From Struthio camelus (lineage: Eukaryota > Chordata > Aves > Struthioniformes > Struthionidae): 64,000 bases of DNA. The stretch is taken from NCBI RefSeq assembly GCF_040807025.1, contig NC_090952.1, forward strand, positions 24,673,068 through 24,737,067, written 5' to 3'. Under the pieces are notes generated by a model. The model was not told the DNA's origin and ran no database searches. It saw only the letters and a list, made by a program, of their open reading frames with translations. A program made the position numbers and the translations under genes. This document shows, one piece after another, positions 26,301-39,300 of this stretch; positions within the stretch are counted from its first letter, which is position 1, and each line of letters starts with the position of its first letter.

Positions 26301-28012
26301 AATTTCAGAACTATTAAAATTCAATGCAATAAGCACGTGGTCAATACCATAATCAGATAAATGAGCTCACACAGTTGTGAAACAATCACATCAAACAAGC
26401 ATCATCAAATATTCCTCGTAAGCGACAGAACAAATACTTTGCAATGCCCGTTTTCAAATTCCCCGATGACGTTAAGATAGCCCTGTCTAATCTTTCAGAG
26501 AACAACGCTGGTGTCTCCTACTGCATGTGATGCGTTATCTAAAGCCTTTGAAACTCAGCAAATTTATCCCTAATACCTTTCCGGATCAAATACTTTTTGA
26601 AATTCTAAGTAACCAGAAGCAGCTATTCCCACTCCAAGACAACTCAGCTTTTGCAGATCAAAGGAGCTAAACAAACATTTCCTGTCTGCAAACCCAACAA
26701 GAAAAATCTTTCCAGTAGCAAACTGATTCACTACATAACCACCCCATGCTCCTTATCTTTTGGTAGCTTTAGAGTTTGTATTCATGAGTAAAATGGGCAT
26801 TATTTGAAATAGAACGTTATTCCTGTCTTTATAATCACGTTACGTTTAGAGCCTGTCATGAAAGATTATTGAAGCCTTCATGAGATGCAGTCAGAATAAC
26901 TGGGTAAGTTATTTTTATTAGTTGCTTAGAATATTCTCAGGTAGCATCTCGGAGCATAAATAACTCCTCCTCAGCAGGAGGATCATCTCCTATGGATCTT
27001 CAAATAGTTTAATTGCAGCTCTGAAGAAAATACACCCTCTTAAGTGCCCGGCCGTTGGGCTCTTGCAGAACAGTAGCTGATTAACGGGGCTATTACTCTT
27101 CCCGAGATGCTCATCGGTGACACACAGAAATGCTCCGTGATTAATGCCACGTGAGCTCATGCGCTGGGATCATGCAAAGGCCTCACAGGGCATCAGTTGT
27201 ATTAATTTATTGGTGGCGGGGGGGAGGAGAAAAAAAATCACATCTTTACTGCTCCCTGGGCTTTACCTCATCCACTTATTACCTCAGCTCCTTCTGTCTC
27301 CCTTCGAGATGCTTTCCCAGGATTGCTTCCTCAGCAAACCTGCCTAATGGGGATGCCATTTATACAGGCAACGACCGGTAAAATCATACCTCTAAAACAT
27401 ACCTCTGAAAACCTCTGGAATGAAACAAGCCAGTTGCTAGCAAAATCGCTTTTTGGTGACCGTATTTCAACTAGAATTCTTGCTGGCGCGGTGGAAATCG
27501 GTTTCATACTCCTCATCTACGTAGCCCTGACAGCAAAATCGTTCAACGCGAGCTATCAGTCACAAGCATTCAAGCCACACGCTCCCCAGAGCGACAGCCC
27601 AGCTGCCTGTCCGATGCCAAGCCTGCTCAGACCGTTAATGTTTTTGCCAGTCTCTCCAGCAAGCGAGCTTCAGACCCCGCTGTTGGGTAGGTAGCTGCTT
27701 TTATGAGCCCATTCAAAAGCCTTGGGGGAATTTGCCAGCATAATTGACAAATATAAAAGCGTTCAAGCCACGTCCTTCTCCCGATCTTTCACAGTCCACA
27801 TCAGGTATCAGAGGTTCCCAGTGGAGATCTGAAGACAGATTTAAGTTAAATCACAGAGTATGATTTGGGCTTTTCAACTTGGAGCCCACTACTGCCCAGC
27901 ATGACACTCTGGGTGAAGGACTGGAGCATGTTTAACCTTGGATCAAGCAAGTCCACTTTTCTTGCTTTAAGGCTTTTTCTGTTGTTCAGAAATGCCAAGA
28001 AGAGCTGGAGGT

Positions 28013-28028
28013 CCCCCCCCCCACCCCC
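28013..28028. repeat. C-rich homopolymer run
   Basis: C10, one A, then C5. The G-rich complement could in principle form a quadruplex-like structure. It lies in noncoding DNA. Confidence 0.7.
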
Positions 28029-31000
28029 AGCTACGCTCACTTCGCTTGTTCTCAGCTCTGCTTCTTCAGCAGAAATTCAGAGCCAGGAAATCACAGGCTC
28101 ATTACCTGCTCTCCCCCTTTCCTCGGACGGTATTCCCCATTGCTTCGGGCGCAGCAAGGGCCACGTTTTGCATTCGCACCCCATGGGCCAGTTTCCTGAA
28201 ATCACACTGTGCAGTGTGAATTGTACTTAGTTTCCCCAAATTGCTTTTTTCTGGATGCCTGTGTATGCACACACAGTCCTCATAAGCCAACAACATTATA
28301 GTGTCCTGGGAAGAAGGGAACAAGACTCAGCTCCCTTCCTCCCCCCTTATCCCTTGGGAACACCAGGCCAGCATGAAGCTAGGCTTCCTCCAAAGCTTTC
28401 CTCCATGGTTTCAGGCCCTCCTGAAGTGGAGGGAGTCAGAGAAACTTCAGACTTAACCTGGACTCAGTATGAAACAGCACTTGGTGAAACCTCCCTGCGT
28501 TTCCAGACTGAGCCCATCTCTCCAGCAAGCAAATAAATCCTACAAACAAACCCACCAGTGTTTTACATTTTCTACTTTCCAACATTTTCATTTTCATTAC
28601 AATAATATATTAACATTTAAGTAAAGAGGGGAGCAAATCTATCACCTTGGTTGCCAGGGAACCTTTGAACCAAGCAAGCTGCTCTCCAGGCAGCACCAGG
28701 CACCTGCCTTGCTGGAGAGGGGCCAGATCACAGGGAACCAGGTAAGTGGCTGCACACTGCAATAGAATAAAAGGCCGTGGGAGAAGGTCAGCATCACAAA
28801 TACCCACTGCCTCCAGCACCTTAATGGGACCCACAGGTATTTTGCATCTCCACGGAAAGAGCTACATGGTGCTTGGAGCAGTTTCGCTATAAAAGTATGC
28901 AACTTGCCGTTGCTGCTGCATACTCAAACCACTGGCACAGAGAGGCAGAAAGAAATGGAAAAGCCAATCTGTCCTGCACACTTCTCCTTCACACTGCCCT
29001 CTTTCAGCTTTCTCCCAGCTGCCTCAGCAACAGAGGTTGGAGGAAGCAGCCACCCCTGGCAGCTAATACTTCCCAAAAGCAAAGAAAGCAAACCCACAGC
29101 ACCTTCTGCACCAGAGAAAGGCAGATGTGCAGATACAGCCAAAAAGCATCTGCACAAGTAGGGCAGCACAGAGCCTCCTGGAAAGAAGCTGGGACAGTTT
29201 CTGGAGGAAACAGCTCTTTCAGTCCTTGGGAGCTCCTAAACAGATCCCACAGCACAGGAGTTTTCTTGTTCTCATGTTACATCTGTCTGAAAATAGAATT
29301 TTCTTGTGGCTTAAGCTTCCAGCAACAGCCTGAGGAGATGAACCTATTCATATATGTATTCATATACACAAAAATAGTTTTGCAGAAAAGTCCAACTAAC
29401 ACAATTATGCTGAAGTCATATAATATATTGGTTTAAGGTGACCATAGCCACTTGCTGAGGCTGCAGGATGCTGCTGCTGCCACAGAGCTCTGCTCCCTCA
29501 CAGTAAAGGGGCCACCAAGGCATGTCCTCAGCTCTGCCCACAGTGAGACTCAGGGCAGGGGTGGTCAGCACCAGCCCTGCAAATACAGGAGAAGCGAAGG
29601 CCTCAATCTCATCTGCCTCTAGTCCAGGCTCAGTTTCATTGCCAGAGTGAAACGCAGCATGCTGTGCCATGGAGCAGCCCCATGACTGCTCTGCAAGCAT
29701 CAACGTGGGACTTGCAGCCAGCTCCAGTTCCGTTTGCTAGGTCAGACTCCGGCAAAGCAGCAAGGAGCACAACTTAAGTACAGCAAATAAAAGCCACAGT
29801 CACCAAGGGCAGATCCGAAAGGGCCATGGCATTTCCAGTCCAGCTCCAGAGACCAGAGACACACTGGCCAGCAGCAAAGTCCAAGACATCAGGGCAAAAA
29901 ACTCCACATCCTAAACATCCCGCCTCCCTGACACACCAAGGACACACCTGACACAACAAAGGAGAGGTTTCTCCTGTTCATTTTCTTCCTGCTCTGACTT
30001 ACTTTGTCTGGCAGTCAAGTCTTGATAGTGTAACAGTGACAAGGAAAAATTGTGGGTGGTAACAACATACAATACTTTGATGTTTATTTGATAACGGAAG
30101 TATGCACAGAGGAAGAAGGCAGTAATCAGAGGAAGTAAAATTCCAGGATTCAAATTCCGTCCACAGCATCATTTTTAAAACTCAAGCTCACACGCATTCA
30201 GGGGGCCAAGGCCCAACACCACCTCCAATAAATGTGCATCAGGCCAGGGGAAAGTTTCAACGCTTGTGGCTGCACTAGCAAAGTCCCTTCCACTTCTGAG
30301 TTGTCGCTACCATTGCACTCATCCGTGACAGGTGAAGCTCCAAAGTTTTCTTCCTTCTCATGACCTGAGAAAAGATTGACTCAGAGAGCTTAAAGTTAAT
30401 ATTCCTGGGCAAGGAAATCGCAGCTGCTCAGGATTTTAGAAAAGGAGACCTCAAACAAGGGAAAGTGGACTCCCAGTTTGGATAGTCTAAGCAGAAAACA
30501 TCATAGAATAATTTAGTAGCCCAGAAGTGGTAAATACACATTTCAATAAAAGAAATTCAGAGGGAAGCCAGAATAGAAATGCCTGCTAACTTGGACATGC
30601 CAAACTTACACCATTAAAGCTTCTACTTCTTAAATATTTTTTTTTATTCTCAGCCTGTGGCTAGGTTTGTGTGCTCGGTTACAGCTTGGGGAAAAAAAGC
30701 CACTTTGAGGCTGAACAAGCCAAGGCAAAGTTTTAACGCTGCAGTTATGGCTCAGCTTTCCTGCACTTACAGAAATTGCCTGTTTTCCCATGCTAATCCT
30801 GCTCATTCATATTAATACACAGGAGATCAGTGTTAGTCTGATCAGAATGTATGCTCACAGTTCTGGGCTTATTTATTTAAAATAACATTTATCATCAGAA
30901 GGTCGCATTAAGAGAGCATTAATACTGTAAAGGCAGTGAGGCTTGCTAAATTGCTCTGAGGATGCTTAACCAGACTCAGGACAGCATCAACTTGAACGAC

Positions 31001-33290
31001 TGTGATGCGTTCAGGAATTTCGTAGGGGCTACAGAGCTGGAAATTAAGATACCAGACACAAGGTACAAGCGAACAACCTTTCAGTGCTTTGGTAAAGTAG
31101 AACTAATCCGGAAAGGGATGAATTATGTCAAAAATACTCAATGAGAGAACACAAATGTCGTAAGATATCTCAGGACACAGTATAAGGTTTCTTAATGTTA
31201 CTTTGAGGAAGGGGAACAAAGCCAGTTAACTCATGATACTCTAAGTCCATTACGAAAGAGAATCTACAAAAACTTATTTCTGCAAAGGTTAAAACATTTT
31301 TAACAGAGTGGTGCCAATATTCTAGGCCAGAGAAGATGCAGGGGATAAGGGAAAACTGAATCTTTTCTTCCACAATAATTCACGTGAACAAAAGCAGCCT
31401 GGCAGCCTTGCACTTTTGAAATGGATATTGTTCTTATTCTTACGGATTACATGGTGCATGAAACCTAATGTTAAGGAGCTAAGAGATGAGAAGAGTTTGA
31501 TTGATACTACCATTTTTCCCCTCCAGGAAGGATTTTAAAGCTTGCAAAGTTGATTACATTCTTTCAGATGTGCTTTACATTTTGCTTTCAGTATGGCAGT
31601 TATTTACATTTCTCCTGCTAGTGGAAAGAGATCCATCTCACACATAAACCCAAATCCAGCCGTTTATATAAGGAGTTGGAAACGAGGACCACAAGACGCT
31701 GACTGCCAGGAAGGGCAGCCAAGACTGAAACAGCTCAAATGGTATTAGTGGGAATCACACGTTCCATCTTTGGTCTTTGCATCTCATTTTATGCCATCTT
31801 CTCAGTCGATTCTGCTGTAATTTTTAGAACTACCCTAAAAAAAACTTATCAATGAGAAACTGAAACATTTTTGTAGAAGTCTGACCCTTCAAAGCTCTGT
31901 GAATCTCAACTACCATCTGAATGAAGCTTTACATTCCTTATTCCAGCTCACTACTGCGATGTTCTCAAGTAACGAAGCACAGTGCGTAGTCTGGCTAATA
32001 ATTTAGCTCCAGGGCACAGAAAGGCAGAATTAAATAATAGTAGAGATTGCACTCCTGTCAAAAGACATTTTTATGAGCCGTCCTGAAGAAGAGTTTTTTT
32101 CCGGAGTTTAATTTGGCATCCCTCAGGAAGCTACACATGCTTCCAGTCTGGACAAATGCAAGAACAAAAAGCTACTGAATTCAGTGAGCCAAAAATAAAG
32201 TTTTTTTCCATCCCTCTATTAACTCCTGCAGGATAGGTGGTACTTTATGCACCACCTGGAGCGAGTCCCACCTAGTTTGCAAGGGCAAGAAGGGGAGAAA
32301 CAGTTCCCTGTAGCCCCTGGAGCAGCCCCAAAGCAGGCAGGTGTCAGGCACACCTGCCTGAGCCACACACGGAAGCCCCAGGGAGCACGGTGCTTGCGGA
32401 AGGCTCGTTTTTAGGGCCAGGTTTCCAATGGCTCAACTTTTGGCATTTTACTCCCAAGAGTGATGTTGCACCAAGTCCAGGAGCAGAAGAGGCAGACTAT
32501 GCCTGCAAGCCTTTGCAAAACAAAAAAATTCGCAAAATCCCTTTTTCCCCTGTTACAATGAGGAAGCATCTTTGTTCTCAGCTGCTGCATTAGAAAGCCT
32601 CACAGCAGATAATTTGGGAGTTTTAATTCCATCTCTTGGGTTCCTTCCCAAATCCCTAAGTTGGGCTCAGGTGCTCAGATGCAGGCTGCCCCGTTTCAGG
32701 GTTGAGCCGCTTGCGTCTGGGGAGAAATCCGATCCCCACCAACACACAGGAGACGTTTCCAAGTACATGCGTGTCTTGCATTCACTTCCCTTCTGGCACA
32801 AAATATGCTTGCTCAGAAGGGGAAAATGGAAATAAGGGCTGATACTACAGTCAGTTCAGTGGCATTACAGCAAAACCCACATTGCAGAGGAGCAACAGGC
32901 CACAGCTTCCAGCAAGCCCTGTAAAACGGGCTCTTGCTGATGCTCTCCATGGCCCTGTCCACCACCATACAGATACTCCTTGCAGAGAGGCAGCAGGGGT
33001 TACCCAAGGCAAGGGCCCATTTAACAAGCATTTATTTGCATGCAATAGCTCCTGGAACAAGGAGCCCCTCGCCTTTGGCTGCTTTAACACATGCCCATAC
33101 TCCTTTTTGCCTGATAAGGACAGATCATCTCTCCCATTTTCACTGGGCCTTTTTGGGTTGCTTAGAGTTTTAAGTCAGTTTAGCGTCTCAGGACAGCTTT
33201 CTGCAGTGCTGGGAGAAGCTGATGCTTGCCTCTGCCAAAGGTTTGCACTGGGAACGCTCAAAAGGAAATGCTATGATTTATAAATCTTGA

Positions 33291-33307
33291 TGGGGGGTGG
33301 GGGGGGG
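33291..33307. repeat. G-rich run (G6-T-G10)
   Basis: A near-continuous guanine tract in noncoding DNA that could form a quadruplex. No gene or promoter is visible beside it. Confidence 0.7.
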
Positions 33308-36300
33308 AAGTTGTAAAAATATATCTGGATATTATCTTACCATTTTCCATCTCTAACAAGAACCTAAGTCACCTTGCACACCATCTCTAGATACCAACAG
33401 AGGGGAAAATGTGTGAGCAAAATTTTTTTTGTTTTGTTTTTAGGTTTTTTGTTTGTTTGGTAATAGCTCTCAGCCTGCAGCCCTTGCCCATCACTCAAAA
33501 ACAATTACTGATGCTAAATCATTTCCCTAAATGCAGCCTTTGCAAGGCCTTCCTTCTCAGAAACACAGTCACCAGAGAAGGAACCAAAATAGCAGCTCAT
33601 TAGGAGACTCGTTACACCCAACCCACTAACATTTTTATGACCTAGTTAACATTTGATAGCCAACATTAGCGAACTAGCCATCCACATCAGTACGAGTCTG
33701 TCTCTGCACACAGCTGAGTACTTGCTGGGCTCCCAGTAACCAAGGCCACTCAGCCTTGCAACTGCTGCTGTTTAGGGGCCAAATTTCAGAAGTGTGCTCA
33801 GAAGTCCAGCTTTGCAGCAGGAGGAAAGACAAAGGAAGGTCTTGCTGCTTTCGAGCTTCCCGTGCATGAAAATTCTTGAGTTGGCAAATTAATGACACCA
33901 GGGGATCTTTGGAAAGGACAGTCCAGAGTTCAGCAGCTCTCAGATATACCACACGTGGCCCAGCTCTGCTGCTCCTCTGGTACACGCAGCTGTTCACACC
34001 ACAGCTTAATGTCCTCCAGCATCTGCAAAGTACCTGTCAACAGGTGTCAGAGCCATTTATCCAGCCCTCTGCACCACTAGGCTGTGAAGGTATGAACATT
34101 AACTACAGCTTCTGGGAAGCATGAGTTTTGTCTTTTTTAGTAGGCAAACTCTTTTTCCAATCTTGTTTCCAGCACATTCCCGACATGCACACAGCCTTAA
34201 AGTAAATGCAGTTTTCCTGGATTGTTATTAAATAACAGCCCCCCGCCAGGCCCAGAGGTGGCCTGAGCATTGCAGCGTTAGCAAACAGCACTGCTCAGGG
34301 CACAGAAGAGCCAGCACAAACACCCTGCTCCCAGCAAGAACGCGGCACCTCTCCCAGGCTTCCCCTTGAAGCAGGCTGGCATCTCCACAGCTCCCAGTTA
34401 CTTAGAGGCAGCAGATGACAAATTCCCATCCCCCGGAAAGGCTGTGGCACTGTCTTACAAGAGGCACATTTGGTGCCTGGGAGCTATGATGAAGAGCAGC
34501 AGCTCCAGGACATGGATGAGCTGCAGATGCCACCTGTGGTTGTCCCTGAGCAGCAGCCCTCCTGCAGCAGGCACATTTTGTTCAGGGAGTGAAACCAGGA
34601 CCCGTGCAGAGGGTCAGGAAGGAGCAGCACGACCCTTGCACTGCATTGCGTCACGGCTTGGCAGCGTGCTGGGAAACTTGAGCAGGCCTCATCTCACGCC
34701 AAATCCTGGTGTCAGTGAGCACATCAAGCACGTTTAGCCAAACTCTCTCGAGCACCAGCCGACAGAGATCACTTCAACGTCCACCCAGGCTGGAGAGAGC
34801 AGCCACCAAACTGGGGCTATTTCTTACATCCAGGGCAGATGTAGCCCAGACAAGAAAGCAACCGTGCCTTGCATGCTACCAAAAGCCGCCTGAGCTGCTC
34901 CAGCTCAGCCCCTCCAGACACCACTCCTTGCCTAGGACAGTGGCCAAGCCTGAGGGCATCCCCAGCTGAGATTTTAAATTAGCTCTGCTGCCCACCTCCA
35001 AGGAGATGGGCCTTCTGGGAAGAGAAAAATCCGTAATGGTTGTGATTCACGGTCATCTTTTGAAGGCTCGACACATTAGCTTGCAGATTTAGGTATTGGC
35101 TATCGGCAACAATGCTCAGGAGGCAGCACAGACCAGGCTGAACTGTTGGGGTTGGAAAGACCTGAATGTTTCAGCTCTTACTTCTTGTGCCATGTTTCAG
35201 GACACTTGGGGATCAAGCCAACTGGAAATGGTGGGGGTAAACAGGAATTGCACCTCTCCTGCGACCAGCAGGCACTGGGGTCTCCCACCACCCTGCCATA
35301 AAGCAGAGCTCGCAGGTCTGGGGTGGTGCTGGTCTGCCCTGCTCCGTCAGAGCCCCCAGGCCTTTGGCATTGCCGGGAGAAGAGATCTGCAGTGGGAACT
35401 TGAGCAAAACCAGCTCTTTTCTATGAGGAAAACCTTGTTTTTGACAAATAGGTAATTTCTAACAAATGCTTACGGAAAACTCTCATTTGTTCATGCATTT
35501 TTCTTTAGAAGTTTCCTCCTGTCCCCCATCCTGGCAAGCAAAGAGGAGAGGAGAGGAATTGGGCATGATGGGTTACACCAGGGTACGATGCCCAGTGAAA
35601 CACAGCTTTGGGCCCAGAAGAGAAACTCTGGCTCTATTGGGAGTTTAAAGAGGGGCATTTTTTGATTTGTTTTTTAAGGTAGAAGCTGAAAGATACATAC
35701 ACAAGAGCTCCAGGGTTCGTGATAAGATTCCAGACTCCTGTGATCTGAGGTTAACCACAAAAATCAATGAATGCTCCCAGCTCTTGGAGTAGGGGGCCTT
35801 TTTGGCATGAATTTTTTGGTTTCTCTTGTTATTTGGCTCCAGCTCCAATCCAAACAGCCTCTACTGAGCAAAAATACCAAGAATCTCCCATCTTCTCTTA
35901 CTAGAGGGTATTTACGCAGAGAAAGATTTTTAAAACTATAACTAGGAGAGATCACATTGCACCAGATTAATCTCTTGTGGTAATCCAGAATGGAAAGGGA
36001 GAAGTCAGAACCCAAAAACCAAAGCAATCCCACCATCCCTACCCCTACGAGCAAGTGTCAAGCTACGGGTGACTAGCTGCTTAATTAGAGTAATATATAT
36101 GCAGCACATAGAAGCTCTCTGCTTAGAGAAGAAGTCCCATAGCTACAAAAACTCTCAGTTCAATTAGCGCTCTTTTAGGAAATTGTTCAAAAGGCATCTA
36201 TACATCCAGTCACATGGCAGCATATCATAGGAACAGATAGGGCTTCACCTTACCTATAATGATCTCAGGTATAAAAGGCAATCATCATGGACTAGTTAAT

Positions 36301-39300
36301 TACAGCCTTCCTATCCAACAACAAAAAAGATCCCACTCTGCTTCAATTTTAGTGTCAAAGAGGGGAAAGAGAGAGAAAGAAAAGAGAACCAGGTAAGAAA
36401 TGTACAATTTTGCTAAATATAATCATTGGCTTCGCCAGCCCCCACTTGGCAGTCATAGGAAAGAGGACGTTTCATGCAAACGGGAAGCCCAGCAATTATT
36501 TCTTTTCAACAGTCAATACTCTGTTCATTCCCTGGGGGCTGTTGCCTGTCTTTCCACCTGCTGTCATGCAAGCGTGGCATTTCATCTCCTCCTACACACA
36601 GCCAAATGGGTGCAATCCCAAGCCCACTCCCGTTGGCAGGGGAAGAGCTTTTGTTCCAGCTGTGTAAGTGTACTTTGTACACTGTGTCTACATCTCAGTA
36701 AGCAGATGTTCAGCCAGCATAGGAGATGTTGCAGCAAGTCTGCTTTGTGTAATACTTTTGCCTGCTCTCCTGCCATCACAGAGGGCCTTAATGAAAGAGC
36801 CTGAGCCTTCCTTTTGCCTGCGTCCATACCCAACCTCTCACTTTGTTTTAATTCTCAAATAAGCTCTCTCCATGCAGTTTTCATGTGTCCCCACACTGTA
36901 ATTTTCAGTGCAATTCAGTATGCCCTTAGCTACAAGAGATACAGGAGATGCTCTCAGCCCCTTGGAGCTTCGCCTCCATGTTCCATGGAAATACTGTGTT
37001 TGCCCTTGCTCCATGCAGCTGCCACCCTCCAGGCTTCTTTCCAAAGTGCTGAAAGTAGAACTGAGCAGCCCTTAATTTCATCTGCCCAGGGGTCAAAAGC
37101 ATGCAAGATGCCTCCTGCAGAAATAGAGGGTGACCTTGCAATCAAAGCACAACCTCAGCTGGATCTCAGCTCTGCTGCCGATGCCCTGGATGAAGTGCTG
37201 CTGCCCACAAAGGGAGCATTCACAGCCTGTGAGTTTGCAGGGAGGGAACAACCGCAGACCCACATGTTGCTCCTGAATGTTACCCCAGTGTGCTGGGCTG
37301 CATTTAGCTGATTGCAGATGCTGCTAGGAGGACCTTTAATGAAACAGACAAAATAATCCAACACTATGCACCTATTTTACAGCAAAATTCAGGGAAATGG
37401 GAAGATATGTTTGGACTATGAAGCTTACATATTTTGATGTTTTCTTTTTTTCTTTTCCCTTTTTCACTCAGCTCCTGGCCAAACAGGAGTCATTCAGTAT
37501 AACATCCTGAAGCGCGAGCACTCTGAAACCGGCTGTTTTGTCTGAGATTTGCAGTGCTTAGGTATAAAGTACAATTTGGAGTTTTCTTCCTACACAGTTC
37601 CCTCCAGATCCAAGCCTGTGTGGAGGGCTATCCCCCATCCCACCATTTCCTAACAGTGCACAGCTTTACCTTGGATGAGACCTCAAAACCTATGGTCAAA
37701 CTTGGAGAAACGTCTAGTAAAATGACATGACTGCAGCTCTCAAGACCTAGAGGAATGAGAAACAGGGCAGGGGAAAAAGCTGTGACAGACAACAAAAATC
37801 ACACAGGGACAGATTCAGTATGTTGTTAAGATTAGGAGCAGTCTAACAAGCCTAACAATCACATTGCCCTTCACTGGGGAAAACACTTGACCTGGCTGGA
37901 TCTCACTGAAGGGGGAAGGCACATTATGAAGGCTTAGAAAAATGCACACATCGGGTCAGCAGAGATCTGCAAGTAGCCAATGTGACAGGATAGGGGGCTC
38001 ATTTTTTCCCCCTGAAGTTCCAGCATGCATCTGGCTGCAGCTGGCAGATGCCAGGGGGAGCAGCACAGAAGACCCTTGTTTCTGACCTAGGTGTTGAACT
38101 AAGCATAGCAAGCACACTCAGGAAAAAAAAAAAACCCACAAAATAAAACATCCCCTACCAGTAGCCTAATACACAGTTTCCATTACTTTGTAGGTGTTAA
38201 AGCCAGTCATTTCATGGCACAGCATGAACTCTGCTCTGACAGTCAGTACATACAGCTACTCCAGTTCTGACAGTCAATTAAAAAAAATATAATGGAGCAT
38301 TCAGCAGCATCTAGAAATAGAGGGACTTGAAAGTCTTTAATGGCAGGTCAGAGCAGGCAGGACAGGATAATGCTCTGCAGACAAAGTCCTGTATCCCACC
38401 TCCACCTCATCAGAAAACGCAGGTCATGGAAACCAACGTTTTGCAAAACTGCCTCTTCAATTAAGTTTTGGGAACAAGGTCTTTGCAGTTGACCTTAGAA
38501 GACTGCTGTGACTGAAGTTGGGGGAAAGGCAGGGGAGAAGGAGGAAGAAAGAAACACCATATCCCACTTCACCCCAAGTAGAAACACCCTGCTCCAGAGG
38601 AATGGATAGGGAAGTGCTCATTTCAGGTGCAAATCCCACTTGCCAGCTTTTTGGCAGTTCTGGAATCCATCAGCTTCTCCCCCTGCTCTCAAAAAACTTC
38701 AGAGTATTTCTCATTTTGCTCCAGCATGGGACGACTGTGGCTTTTGAGCCTCCAGGCATACACACGAAGCAGAGCCATGCTTCCCGTGCCAGCACAGAGC
38801 TATCTGTGCTGCTTTGCTCCTGCTTTCCCACAGTACAGAGAAATTATAACCAACTCCTAGGCAGTTTCCCTCATGCAGACTTTGCAATAACAGAGGAGTC
38901 AATTGAAAGAAAGACATCATGGAGTACTCTGTGACCTTTAATACCAAGGAACTGGGGAGCAGATTGGCAGGGGAAGCACAAAGCAAGTACATTCATTTTG
39001 CTTCTCACACTCTGTGCAACAGCAATTCCATGAAATTTCAAAGCCACCCACCCTTCTGTCATCTAAGAGTTCAGCTAGATTCCCCATTTTGGGATGAATC
39101 AGAGAGTAATGAACCTGCCTACCAGCTCAAGGCACCAATGCAGCCCTGGGCCAGCTGATGCTGAGCCCCATGCAAAGCTCTGATAGCTTTAACAAGACTC
39201 TCCAAACTCTCATGCCCATACTAGTGGATCACAGCGTGGGACTGAGATTCTTGTGCTAGTTTCCATGAAGCAGATGTATTTCTATTAGAAATGCTACAAC

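Larger units (their letters stand above)
20671..28600. other. Noncoding stretch dominated by AT-rich blocks
   Basis: It contains two large AT-rich sections, 22600-24100 and 24930-26950, with many homeodomain-like TAAT/ATTA words and few CpGs, which look like possible conserved noncoding DNA. Between them lies a GC-rich segment (24290-24890). Small repeats include an A15 run (25092-25106), a 14-bp tandem unit (about 27381-27407, catacctct twice) and a C10-A-C5 run (28013-28028). No gene was recognised. Confidence 0.5.

Noticed and set aside
28690..28745. Possible small exon between ctctccag and CCAG|gtaagt
   Set aside because: Good donor but the acceptor has a short, weak pyrimidine tract and the translation is proline/glutamine filler; insufficient support.
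28873..29436. 187-codon plus-strand frame
   Set aside because: Opposite-strand frames of similar length overlap it, there is no domain, and the composition is Ser/Gln/Lys low-information; most likely chance.
35130..35180. ggggttggaaagacctgaatg, resembling the CR1 ggttggaagggacct motif
   Set aside because: Similarity is confined to about 15 bases, and neighbouring CR1 landmarks are absent.
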